Below, in pieces: positions 42,118 to 52,585 of a stretch of DNA of 64,000 nt. The stretch's first letter is position 1. Each line of letters starts with the position of its first letter. The DNA is from Brachypodium distachyon (Eukaryota > Streptophyta > Magnoliopsida > Poales > Poaceae), in assembly GCF_000005505.3 (NCBI RefSeq), contig NC_016133.3:26514508-26578507 (forward strand), in the 5' to 3' direction. Below the pieces are notes generated by a model, which was given only the letters and a program-made list of their open reading frames with translations, ran no database searches and was not told the DNA's origin. The translations under genes and the position numbers were made by a program.

Positions 42118-42785
42118 ATGAGTTTGCCTTGCTCCGACCAGGGCGAGAGGCCGAGGAAGATGAAAGAAGCGATGTTGCCTCCGGGGGTGGAACATCTCAG
42201 GTGTCGGTGCGGCAATCTATGCAAGGTGAAGGAGGTGACAGATTTTTCAGATAAGCTAGGCATGAAGTTTTTCATGTGTGCGAACTATGAGCATGATCCA
42301 CCTATTCCGGTTTCGCCGTACGACAAGCCTCCGGTAAGCACATATAGGTGTGCTTAAACATGTTGTGTGTGTCATATTTGATTTATTTGTAACATTAGGC
42401 TATTTTGTAGTCTCCTCCGCCCCTATGCATGTGGTATCGTTGGATTGACACGGAGATGCCGGATTGGGCGGTGGAAGAGATTAAAACAAGGTCCCGAAGT
42501 GCATGGCAGCGTTTCCCCGCGGAGGAGCGTGCGGAAAAAGCTGCAGCCCAGGAGAAAGAGGAGCAAGAGAGAGAGCTGAAAGAGCATAGGGCAGAACAAC
42601 GTCGTTACTTTGATGAAGCACTAAGGAAAAATAGGGAGAAAACGCTTGAGATGCAAGAGGAGGAATGAAGGCGCAAGGATGCTCGTGAGGCAGAAAGGGA
42701 GAGGCAAAGAGAAAGGGCCGCCGTGGCAAAGGCTACAGAAGAACGTGGCAATACGAGCGGAAAATGGCCTAAGTGGACTCAGTAG
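42118..42785 (+). pseudogene. GRF-like zinc finger plus charged coiled coil, MULE gene
   Basis: Two exons. Exon 1 is 42118-42333 (ATG 42118) and exon 2 is 42411-42785; the intron has GT at 42334 and AG at 42409-42410. Exon 1 encodes a GRF-like zinc finger ('CRCGNLCKVKEV', then 'LGMKFFMCANYEHDPP'), with spacing similar to GRF fingers of DNA-processing proteins. Exon 2 begins 'LCMWYRWIDTEMPDWAVEE' and continues as a Glu/Arg/Lys coiled coil. One TGA (42666-42668) interrupts an otherwise continuous frame ending at TAG 42783. The total would be about 196 codons. It is the last gene before the right TIR. A DNA- or RNA-binding accessory role in transposition is an inference. Confidence 0.65.
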
Positions 42786-42882
42786 TGCTTGTACTGTGTT
42801 TCAATTGTATTTGCTATCTTTAATTCTGTCCAATTACGGTATTATCGATGTACGTTAATTTAGTCGTGCCTTGGTTCCGTAA

Positions 42883-43054
42883 CCAGCACATTATCGATGT
42901 ATGTTAATTTATCCAAGTTGTCAAGTCTTTCAGTTCAACAAAACCGCAAGGAATCGACACAAAATTGTCCAGCACATTATCGATGTATGTTACTTTATCC
43001 AAATTGTCAAGTCTTTTTTAGTTCAAAAACCACAAGAATTCGAGACAAAAATTG
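42883..43054. repeat. 86-bp tandem duplication
   Basis: The segment beginning CCAGCACATTATCGATGTAT at 42883 is repeated from 42969 with several changes. It is noncoding, downstream of the zinc-finger gene. Confidence 0.75.
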
Positions 43055-43084
43055 GACCTCGGCCGTGTATGCATTGATCATGCA

Positions 43085-43345
43085 ACCAACTAGCTTTGGC
43101 GAAGCTGATTAGCCCCAATCGGCTTCGGCAAAACCAACTGCATCCAATCGGCCTGGCCGAAATAGACTGCTCCAGTCGGCCTTGGCAAAGCCCATTGGGC
43201 TTCAGTCGGCCTGGGCCAGGCCGACAGCCTCTTGCGGGGCCCCCACTCTGCGCAGCCTTCCTCTAGTCGGCCTGGCCTAGGCCGACTGGCCTAATCGGTT
43301 TCGGCCAGGCCGACTGGGCCCATTTGGCCTGGGCGAGGCTGAGGC
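43085..43345. repeat. right subterminal GGCC-rich array
   Basis: Repeated AGTCGGCCTGGCC-type motifs in both orientations, mirroring the left array at 19850-20080, but without the exact 61-bp periodicity. It overlaps the inner part of the right TIR. Confidence 0.75.
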
Positions 43346-43426
43346 CGTATTATTTTTGAAATTTTTGAAGAACGCGTATTATTTTAAAAAATGATTAAAA
43401 AAACATATTATTTAAAAAAAATTAGC
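43262..43426 (-). repeat. right terminal inverted repeat of the MULE
   Basis: Inverted copy of 19731-19895, ending ATTATTTAAAAAAAATTAGC. It is followed by the second 9-bp TSD GATGCATGC at 43427-43435. Confidence 0.9.
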
Positions 43427-43435
43427 GATGCATGC

Positions 43436-43953
43436 AGTGCGACACGTCTCCTACATGCGTGTCATCGCCACAGGAATTACACTACTGCTGATCCACTCTG
43501 GGCGCCATGCAGCGCCCAGGCCACTGTACACGGTAGAAAAAAAATGTATTATAGGGTAGACGCCCTAGCCTTGCTGAGCAAGCTGGCCCTGCCGATGTGA
43601 CTCCTGTCGATGCATTAAATGCACTGTGTCCGCTGTCTCATCCTGTCTTCACTATTATGCGGGCCCCGCCTGCATGCCCGAGCGCGGGTTGCTGGGGAGC
43701 CCCTTCCCGGCTAGCACACCCGGCCAGTTGTCGGGGCAGTGTTCTTTCCACTTCCCGGGACCAGAGTTCCCGGGTGCCCACCGAAGCGGGCGCTTCTCCT
43801 GTCTCGGCCCTTGGCTCTGTCTTCATTGACGATCGTCTCGTTGGGCCGGGCTTCCCGGGCCTATCGTTCCCGGGAGACCAACCTGGCGGGGCTTTATCAC
43901 TAGCGACCCACGCGTCCTGTATCAGTGGGACCCCGTGGGCCACTGGTACGACA
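43436..43953 (-). repeat. 5' LTR of element A, second part
   Basis: The upstream (U3) half of A's LTR, continuous with 19346-19730 before the MULE came in. The outer end reads GGTACGACA at 43945-43953. It is similar to 52940-53362 of element E. The pentamer CCGAG follows; its partner would be beyond the left edge of the window. Confidence 0.9.
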
Positions 43954-45150
43954 CCGAGCGCCAAAACTCTGCTCGCAAAAGCTAAGATGTACATCCTTCT
44001 CGACGGCATCCTATACAAGAAAGGAGCGGCCGCGTTGCTCAAGTGCATAACTCCTGACCGAGGAACCGAGCTCCTCCTGAAAATCCATTCAGGAATATGC
44101 GGCCACCATCTTGCGCAAAGAGCCACCGCGGCAAAAGCCTTACGTCAGGGATTCTATTGGACCACCATGGTTCAAGACGCAATCACCATATTGCGGACAT
44201 GCGAAGCTTGCCAGAAAATGGCTAAGTCAATCCATGCGCTCGTGACTTCCCTGAAGAATATCCCGATAACATGGCCATTTGCACGCTGGGAATGGACCTT
44301 CTCGGGGCTTTCCCCGCATGCAACGGGGGCTGCAAGTACCTCGTGGTGACGATTGATTACTTCTCCAAATGAATAGAAGCAGCGCCGCTTGGCAAGATCA
44401 CGTCACAGGCCGTTCAGAATTTTTTTTGGGAAAACAACATATGCCGATATGGCGTCCCACGAGAGCTCACCATGGACAACGACAAACAGTTGGACTGTGC
44501 GGAATTCATCAAATTCTGTGAATGCCTTGAGATCAAGCTGCACTTCGCATCCGTAGCCTAGCCCAAGAGCAATTACGCATGCGAAAGGGCAAATGGACTA
44601 ATCCTCCAAGGACTCCGCCGAAGGATAGAGCACACGGTTAGCAAAGCAAGAGGTGTATGGGGAGATGAACTCGCTAGCGTGGTTTGGGGCATACTCACCT
44701 CCGTAAGCCATTCCACGGGCCGAACACCATTCTGTTTGGTATATGGAGCCGAAGCAGTTCTTCCCGCCGAGGTCGAGTTCCGCTCACCTCGGGTCGAAAG
44801 GCTCCATGAAGCCACTCCAATTGCCTTCATCAAAAATGAAGAGCATTACAAGACGGCCATCGATCTTGTGGAAGAAGCACGTGACAAAGCCCTCAAGAGG
44901 CACGCTGTCTACGAGCAAAGCGACGCACGCTTCTACAACACAAGGGTGCGGGAATGAGCCTTCTCCCAAGGAGATCTCATGCTGAAAAAGAACGTCGAAC
45001 CAAAGCTCCAGTGCAAACTCGACCCTAAAAGGGAAGGACCATACCGCATCGCCGCAATATTGGGAAATGGTACATAACACCTTAAAAATATGGAAGGGAA
45101 AAATCTTGTCCATGCCTGGAACGGTGACAAACTCCGGCATTTCTACGCCT
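43954..45150 (+). pseudogene. element D integrase
   Basis: Begins within the region before the zinc finger ('AKAKMYILLDGILYKKG'), then has 'IHSGICGHHLAQRATAAKA' and 'CEACQKM' (HHCC zinc binding). The catalytic core from about 44340 to 44560 is scattered over frames with stops. The Glu region reads 'CERANGLILQGLRRRIEHT', and the later part ('GRTPFCLVYGAEAVLPAEVE', with 'EEARDKALKRHAVYEQS') is in another frame, followed by 'DKLRHFYA' near 45150. It is distinct from A, B and C at most positions, so it is a separate Tat family. It is inactive because it is interrupted by A and frameshifted. Confidence 0.85.
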
Positions 45151-46244
45151 AAGGAGGAACTTCAAGGGCAATCCTTGCCACTCCCAAAAGGAGAGTATCA
45201 ACGCCCAACCGGCCTTTTCCCTACGAAACTTCGAGGGATTGTAAGCACGAACGAGACCACGTCTACATAAGGCTTGTAAGTGCCCATCGGGCCATACCAT
45301 AAGACAAGGAAGCAAGGATCAATAAAGCAAGACCTTGAGGAAAAATTAAGAGTGACACGAGAAACTCACACGACTCATCGTCGTAAAAGAGCCGCTGCCC
45401 CTGTGCCGCTCACCGAGGAACGTGGAAAGGCCTCCGTTGGCCCGAGCGTCCTCTAAAAATGTCCACGGACATAGGTCGCTACTAGTGACTCGTTCCTTGG
45501 TGGATCCTAGCATGCCTCGAGGCCATCCACCAAGTAGAACCAAGTCCCCCGAGGGTCGGAAACTCCTTAAAACGCATTTAAGGGGAACCGTAGATAAGCG
45601 AGTTATGCATGAGCTTACTTACCTCGGAGAACCATGCTACCCGTATGCGAAACGTCGCGCACAGGACTGCATGATAGTAACCGGGTTAAGGCTCCATAAT
45701 AATCGCGGGAAAGCATAGCTTCCTGAAGTCCGAAGAGGGAAAATTCCGCATGAAATTTTCTGAACGGCAGATCGAAATGTCCGGATCACTACCGGCATAT
45801 CGATAGCGACCCTCACAAGGGTATTAGGACCCATGGCTCGTAACCATGGCCTAAGGAGCCAAAGCCGAGTCGTATCCCAACGGCGACAGCAATGATAACA
45901 CAAAAGTGTAATCATAGCGAACGATCGCGAGCTGTATAAACTGAGGAAATATAGTACTTAACAAGAAGGAAATATAGTACTCCAAGAAACACATGTTGAG
46001 CCAAGTTAAAATTTCCGATAATGTCGACTACATGGTGAAACATGAGAAATACATGCTGAGCTAAGTTAATATTTCCGATAATGTTGACTACATAGTGAAG
46101 CATGAAACACAAAAAAAAAAGCTGCCTTATAACCTCTACGACCAAAAGCCTAAACATGCTAGCCATGAGCTAATCAAGTGGAGATATGCAACATCGCATA
46201 AGAAAGCAGCCGAGGTACATCACCACCTCCGAGGGCGACGAGGA
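45151..46244. other. element D spacer with 60-bp duplication
   Basis: No gene is visible. A 60-bp segment (45985-46044, with TTTCCGATAATG) is repeated directly at 46045-46104 with about ten changes. An A-rich tract follows at 46112. Confidence 0.65.
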
Positions 46245-48898
46245 TCACACCTCACCGTCACCCTCCTGAAGAGCGGGCTCGAGGCAACGCACGAAGCGTC
46301 GAGCCTGAGCGCAAAGAGGAGCACCCTGGTCCGCGAGAAACTTCTTCGCCCCGTAAGACATCTCTCCCTCAAGTCCGCTCATCCCGGCACCGCCGTGGGG
46401 ACTGCCGCAACCGCCGACGAAACAAGTCGAGCACCCGTACTCAGGAGGCACTTCTTCATGGTAGGCTCAATGAGCTCCACCTATGAAGTAAGCACCCTGC
46501 TCGCCTCATCCACCGTATGACACGGAGGAAGATTCGGCTGGGAAACACTCCTCAAGCAAATCATCGTCTCCCGAATCTCGGTGGCCTGAGCAAGTAAAAG
46601 CGAGACCACCTCGGGATGACGATCCGGAGGAGGGCGAGCACGAGGAGCAAGCATCGGGCCGTCATTCGCTGCCGCCAACTCCACCTTGAGGGAAGCAGCC
46701 TCCGCACGGGCTTGCTCCCTTCAAGGTTGGCTACCACCAAGTCCTCCTCAACTCGATGGGTCCTCGCGATCTCGTCCTTCTGGCGCTCCTTAACAAGTCG
46801 AGCCCTGGTCTTCACGGCCGCGAGCTCCGCCGAAACGCGGGAAAGTTCAGCCTCCACGGCCTCGCGCCGCACCCTCTCCGAAGCCAACTCGCTCAAGGCA
46901 AGGGTAAACTTGGACATCTCCACGTCCAAAGCAGCAGAAAGCGCCCCCACCTGAGTCTTGAGGGCAGGAAGGGCACCTACGGCCTTGACCAAACCCCTCA
47001 CCTACAAGGAAGGTGAGTTAGCACAAACCAAACCCGAAGGACCAAGGGAGACATGTCACGGACGCTCACCAACTCTAGTGTCATGAGAGGGTATCTCGCT
47101 CCATCCTCGGTCATCGGAAGTGCTCCGTCCCTCGCTTGAATCGGGGGCTCGCCCTCAGGAACCCCTGGCTCCGCGACCCTCGCACCTGAAAACAAACCAA
47201 GGAAATCATGTCAAAATCTTCAGAAAAAGAACGACATGACCAAAGAGAATGGCACTCACCCGAGGTAGGAGCATCCTCCTCAGGACGCTTGCGACCAATG
47301 GAGAACACCTAGACGCCCGCACCGCTAGCTCTAGTCGACAACTCCACCACTAAGTCTCTCCGAAGCCGAAGCCCCGTCTCGCGAGTGAAAGCCTCAACCT
47401 CATGGCTTGATGGAGGAAGAACTTGCTCAAGTCCAATCTTCCCCTTCATGTGCAGGTCCAAGGTCACTCTCATGGGGGACCTCGACTCACCCATGATAGG
47501 ATCCGCCGAATTCGTCGGGGCGTAGTCAAGGGAAGGAGAAGGAGTCGGGGGAGCTTTCCTCTTGCATCCACTCGACGGACGAGGTATCTTGGGGACCGGC
47601 GCAACAGGCACCGCCCGGCCCAACACCACCGTTCCCGCCTTCACCTTCCTGCAAGAGTCCCGCAACTTGGACCCCACCGCCAAAATCGACAGTGTCGCCA
47701 AGCGGGAGCAGCGATCGCCCACTCGGAGAAGGCGACCAGGCTTCGGATCTTGTCGCATCAGTACCATCTTCCTGAAGCACTTCGCGATGATGTTGTGGCA
47801 TCCCCCACCGCTAATCTTGGTCTCGTAGTCGCAATGCTCCAACCCGCCATACGGCCCTCTCCTCGGAGAACGTCGCTAAAAAAAGACAAGCCAAAATTGT
47901 TAAGTACCTCCGCAAGGGAAAAACTACCGAAGCGCAAAGGAAAAGGACTGGCACTCACGTGCGGTGACAAGCTTTGGAGGACAGAAAGATCGAGGGATCC
48001 CGATATCGGACCTCGGACGACTCCTCATCATAAAGCGCCCCGACATCACCATCTCCTCCATGAGGTCACGAAAGCTCCTCTCGGCGGACACCTCCTTGAT
48101 CTTGGCCACCTTCCAAAGGTCGGCCGACCGAGGCTCGCCGGGGTGAGGCACCTCCCTGAGGCCTCCTGCCCCAGAGTGCCGAGGAAGATCACCCGTGTGT
48201 CGAAGACGGGTCTTCGAGGCCCGAAGGAGAAACCACTAGGACTCTCACTTGACGAACAACTTCTCCGCGCTCTTCCCTGGCATGAGCAGGAAGTCGTCCC
48301 TAAAGCCAGAACGAAGCCTCAGGTTCATTGAACAAAAGGCGCTCAGAGCAAAGCCGTCCAGAGTGAGCAACTCCCTTACCTCCACGGTGAAGTAGAACAG
48401 CAGAAGCTTCATCGAAGGCTCCTCGTGAAGCGCCGTCTCACACAGCCACCTGAAAACGTTGAACCTCACGATCATCGACGGGTGAAGCTGGGCCAACTCG
48501 ATGCTGTACGTCTCCAGGAACTCCAGCAAGAAGGGGTAAACGGGCACACACAGGCCGGCGTGAAACCAAGCTGAGAATGCCATGTTGCATCCCGGATGCC
48601 GCCGTTGGTCGAGCCTAACCTCCTCGCTATCGAGTAGGATACCGTCCCCCTTGGGGAAGTATCTCGCCTCCTCCAGCTGGGCGAGATCCTTGGGGCTTAT
48701 CGAAGAAGGAAGAAGGTGGTCATGTGCCCAACCCCCGTCGTCCACCGGCATCATCGGAACCGGGGGAGGACCGCCACGAGGGCGAAAGGAGACCTTCCTC
48801 TTCCGCGATGGTCAGTTCGTCGCAAGCTGCGCCGCGGACCCCTTGGAAGACACCCGCGACGGCTCACCGGCTGGACTCTCGACATCGGGTCCCACCAT
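46245..48898 (-). pseudogene. antisense gene of element D, probably multi-exon
   Basis: Opposite to integrase, in the same position as the antisense genes of A, B and C. ATG 48898 starts 'MVGPDVESPAGEPSRVSS' with a TGA after about 27 codons. The frame continues to 48245 with the conserved family core ('FPKGDGILLDS', 'FLLEFLETYSIELAQLHPS'). Later pieces lie at 48151-47962 ('AERSFRDLMEEMVMSGRF', followed by the good donor GTGAGTGC) and 47880-47309 (a basic, Pro/Ser-rich stretch with KRKAPPTPSPS). A coiled coil lies at 47001-46700 ('LALSELASERVRREAVEA'). The pieces look like exons of one gene. Function unknown. Confidence 0.65.
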
Positions 48899-50562
48899 CT
48901 CACCTCCAAGAAAATCCGCCAAGAATTAGCAAAGTGCGGTAAAACTCTGATAGGGATCGACAGAAGAGAAGGGAACCGAGCTCCTGGGCCGAAACCCTCC
49001 GCCCGCGCAAGAAAATGGAAGGCCGAAAGCCCCCCGGCCGCCGGCCCACTTGTCTTTCGGCCCATCTACAGTCAGCCAAAAAAAAAGAAGTGGAAGCTCC
49101 TGGGGCCACAGGCCCAGTTGCCTTTCGGCCCGTCAACGCAACAAAAAAGAGAGAGAGAGAGAGAGAGGAGGCAGCAGGGGAACCGCCGCCCTCGCCCGCA
49201 GGGTGTTTGGCGAAATGCCTGCATGCCGCGCTCGCTCTCGCACCCGCACCATGCCGTGCTCGCTCTCGCGCCCGCACCATGCCACGCCCGTGCCTTGCCG
49301 CGCTATGTCCTCGCCCGCGCCATGCCAACCCGCGCCTACACCTTGGCCAAGCAACACCGTGGCGCGCCCATGACCGTGCCCAAGCTGTGTGGCGCCGCGC
49401 CCCCACCTCGGCATGTCGTGACCGCACCCGCAACCTCGCGGCGCGCACCCTCGCCATGTCACCCACTCGGTGCACCGAGGGTGTTCGACCAAAATCCCGC
49501 AAGGTTCCCCGGCGGCCAAAGGCATCAAGACCCACGTAATAAGACTCCCCCAACCTTCACACGAGCAAGAAGGGCGTGGCCGACGACGAAGACTCAACAA
49601 TGTGAAGCTTCCACGGCTGTGCCTCGACGACCAAGACGACCTCCGTCACTGCTAGGAAGTAGCTAATGCCCCTACGGAGCTCCCTACTACACCAAGCTCT
49701 CGAAGGAGTGTCGGATGCCGCCGAACGCATCTTCGGCACCAGGCAAGCCAAACGAGTATGGTGTGAAGCTCCACAGTGCCCAAGGTCTCTATTTTATTGG
49801 CCACCAGAGCGCCTAGGCGTCCGGGCCAGACCAATGGTGCGGCGACACCTTGCCGTCCTTCCCACCGAGGAACAAGACAAGCAAGGGGAGAAATGGGAAG
49901 GGGAAGCGTCCCCTTTACCCTAAAGGAGACTGGCCCGGCCAAAGGGAAGCGCCCCGCGTCCTCGCCTCGCCGGCGTCACCCCTAGTGATCACATGGTCAT
50001 CTGCAAAAAGGAGGCAAACACCAAACGGTCTCTTCCCCGTACGGGGGAAGAAGACGACCGACCACCGTCGGATCTAGCGCGGCCAGCCCCCATCTGCCGT
50101 CCGATATAATAACTTAAGCCTGAACCGGTATCGGGCCTAGCTGGGCCGCGGCCCACCTGTGGCCCAAGAAATGGCAGGAAAAAAATGGTGCGCCCGAAGA
50201 CGGCTCGGACTCCGGACTGCCTCGCGCCCGCACGCGTGCGACGCTAGCCTAGCTCGCCCACGCGGCCGGCCGGTTTCGCAAATGTTGTGGAAAAGCCCAG
50301 GATTTTGGGGAAATTCCGAATAAGACCCCGGAAATTTCGGGGAGGCCGGCAGGGCCCCTGATTTCTGCAAAAGTCCTCCGGGACACCGGATTTCTCGCAG
50401 AGAGGCCCCTAGGGTCCCGGTTTTTAATAAAATACGCCCCGAAACTCGATTTCTCGCATTGAAAATCGCCGTAGGCATGGAATTTCCCCGAAACACCTCC
50501 AAGGCTCCTATTCTTTGCATGAAAACTACCAAATACCTCTGTTTCTCACAAGGAAGCTGGCT
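48899..50562. other. element D, region upstream of the antisense gene
   Basis: GC-rich, without a recognisable gene. It holds a (GA)n run at 49148-49176 and a 28-bp direct repeat at about 49225-49281 (CGCTCTCGCRCCCGCACCAT). Related sentences such as GGCCCANTTGCCTTTCGGCC recur near 49045 and 49115. It may include part of D's 3' LTR from about 49700, but I cannot prove this. It ends abruptly at the junction with element E. Confidence 0.5.
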
Positions 50563-52490
50563 AGGGACGAATCGGGTGATCGTCCGAGTTGAAGGTGATT
50601 GGCACGTGCGACCACCTCAACGGTTGTTGCGCCTCCATGCTGGGGAGCAGGGCGCAGACCTCACGAGTGAGCCGCTTCACGGCGGCGTGAGATGTGAGAG
50701 CGTATGCTCCCTCATGGATGTAGGCGACGTCACGGGGCTCCTGGAAGCTGGGCTCGACGGCGTCGGCGCTGCAATCATCCTCGCGCTGCTCGGCGTGAGG
50801 CATGTTGCTTCCCCGGGGAGGCCGGTCCTTGCCGCCACGGGCTTGATCGCGACCCCCCGTGGATTCTCCCTTGTCGCGGCCACTGGCCGCGCCGCAGACC
50901 GCTCCGTTGCGGGGGGTGTTTGGGCAGTCTCGGGAGAGGTGCCCGATATCCCCGAAGTTGAAGCAGGCCCCGGCAGCACGGCTCTCCTCGGGGCGCTGCT
51001 CGCGCTTCTCCTTGAGGGTCTGGAGAGTGTGGCAGTCTTGTGTGTCGTGGGTGGCGTTGGGGTGGATGGGGCAGCGTGCGGCCGTCGCCGGCTTGCTACC
51101 CGATGCTCCCGCCGACGCCGCCTTCTTGGTGGGCCTCTGGGGAGCCCCGCTTTGGCGGCAAGCTCAGGTGCTAGGCGCCCTTCCTCGGCCATCGCGCAGT
51201 TATGCGCGAGAGCGTAGAGATCCCTGGTAGTCCGGATACGGTGCGTGTTCACCTTCTCACGCATCTTCGGGTCGCGGACGTTCATGGCGTACGTGTTGAT
51301 GATGGCGGCCGCTTCCACCTCTGGGATGGAGTAGGAGATGTTGGAGAACCTGTTGGTGAAGTCCCGCAACGTCTCCCCCGGCTTCTGCACTACCGTGTGC
51401 AGCTCCGCCATGGTTCCCGGGCGCTTGTAGCCACCCTGGAACGCGTTCACAAACTGCTCGCGCAGGTCAGCCCTGGAGGCAATGGACCCGGCGGGCAGGT
51501 TGAGCAATCAGGTCCTCACAGATCCTTTCAGGACCATCGGGAACCATGCATGCCCAACGTGTAGGTCAGGAGGAAGTCCTTAGGGTTCACGGTCCCTTCG
51601 TACGTCCTGAGCATTGGCGCTCGGAACTTGCGGTGCCATTTCACCCGGCGAAGCTCGCAGGAGAACGCAGCGCAGCCGTCATCGGCGCCCATGGGAGCAT
51701 CTTCCTGCTCCTCTAGGCGCTGGCACTTCATCTCGCGCCGGCACCGGCGCTGCAGGCACTGGCAAATATCTTCTTGCTGGCGGGTGTTTAGGACACCTCG
51801 TGTGTCACCTGGCGTGACGGTCGGTGACAAGTTTGAGTAGTCCTCGGGATCCTCGTCGTCTTGTCCTCCCGAGGGTGGAGGATGCTCTCCAGGTCCCGAG
51901 GCACGGGGTGCGTCTCCGCGGCCCGGGTTCTATCCGCGGCCGGGCCGCCCTCACCTTGCGGCTGTTGGGAAACGAGCGCGAGGAGCGTGTCCAACTCCGC
52001 ACTCCACGCGTTGTGTGTCGGCGTGCCTTGCGGCGGCTCGTAGCGCACCATGACACGCGCGGCAATGATAGCTTCTGCCAGGGTCTTGGCGGGGGCTACC
52101 AGTTCTCAGACCTGCTGCCGTCCGCCCGGTCGCCCGGTGCCCTCGGTTGAGAGGGATGAGACCCTGCTGGCATCGAACGCGACGCGCTGTGGTCATGACG
52201 CAGCTGCTGCTGCGCATCCTCAGCTCGCGAGGGAGCTCGCTGGCTGGCACGTGCGACGTTGAGGTCGCCCGTGCGGCTGGCTACGGCGCTAGGTGCCACA
52301 GGCCCCCTCGGACGGTTGTCCATCGACGCCCGAGGAGGTGGCGGTGGCAGCTGCGGTTGCTGCTGCGGTTGCTGACGTTGAGGGGACCCCGTTGACCTTG
52401 TGACGCGCGCGCGGCATCGTGGGATCGAATGCGCAAGACCAGCGTGTCGCGCAAGTTGACCTGAGGCTCATCTGCCTTCTTGGGCGGCAT
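50563..52490 (-). pseudogene. element E gag and start of protease
   Basis: ATG 52490 gives 'MPPKKADEPQVNLRD', then a Gln/Pro-rich region in shifted frames. From 51830 the frame reads 'FRAPMLRTYEGTVNPKDF'. A small deletion at about 51545 (in 'GMH...ADDK') shifts frame, and the gag domain continues from 51507 ('WADLREQFVNAFQGGY', 'DLYALAHNC'). The zinc knuckle region reads 'SISGISGTSPETA' in that frame; the CCHC sequence itself (CFNFGDIGHLSRDC, with one Cys changed) lies in a shifted frame near 50965. It is cut at 50563 just upstream of the protease active site. Confidence 0.82.
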
Positions 52491-52564
52491 GGGGAGCTAA
52501 CGTAGACGATGCCGTTGGTGAAGAAGCCGATGACGCCGGCGATCACCCGAAGTTCTCTGCACGC

Positions 52565-52585
52565 CCCCCTACCTGGCGCGCCAGA
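52565..52585 (-). other. primer-binding site of element E
   Basis: On the minus strand, TCTGGCGCGCCAGGTAGGGG directly after LTR end TGACA. It is probably the least mutated form of this family's site in the window. Confidence 0.75.

Larger units (their letters stand above)
19731..43426 (+). mobile_element. autonomous-type Mutator-like transposon (MULE), multi-gene
   Basis: 23.7 kb between perfect 9-bp TSDs, of which 14.6 kb is later insertion (solo LTR G with element C inside). The MULE itself is about 9.1 kb. Its contents in order are TIR, GGCC-rich subterminal array, mudrA-like transposase (+), PMD gene (+), a Ser/Lys-repeat ORF (-), a GRF-like zinc-finger gene (+), the second subterminal array and TIR. 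The ends read GCTAATTTTTTTTAAATAAT inward from both sides. It sits in the 5' LTR of element A. Every gene has stops or frameshifts, so this copy is probably immobile without help. Confidence 0.92.
43954..50562 (+). mobile_element. Ty3/gypsy Tat-type retrotransposon D, 3' part
   Basis: Integrase on the plus strand, a noncoding spacer, then an antisense gene on the minus strand, which is the same plan as B and C but a clearly different family. Its 5' part would lie left of the window because element A is inserted in the integrase. The 3' LTR cannot be delimited without its partner. At about 50563 the sequence changes abruptly to element E. Confidence 0.8.

Noticed and set aside
19731..43426. 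CACTA or hAT transposon instead of a MULE
   Set aside because: The ends lack CACTA, the TSD is 9 bp rather than 3 or 8, and the transposase has MULE, SWIM and CCHC motifs.
43597..43970. N-terminal extension of the D integrase frame to 43597
   Set aside because: The residues before 43954 are encoded by element A's LTR, so the continuous frame across the boundary is accidental.
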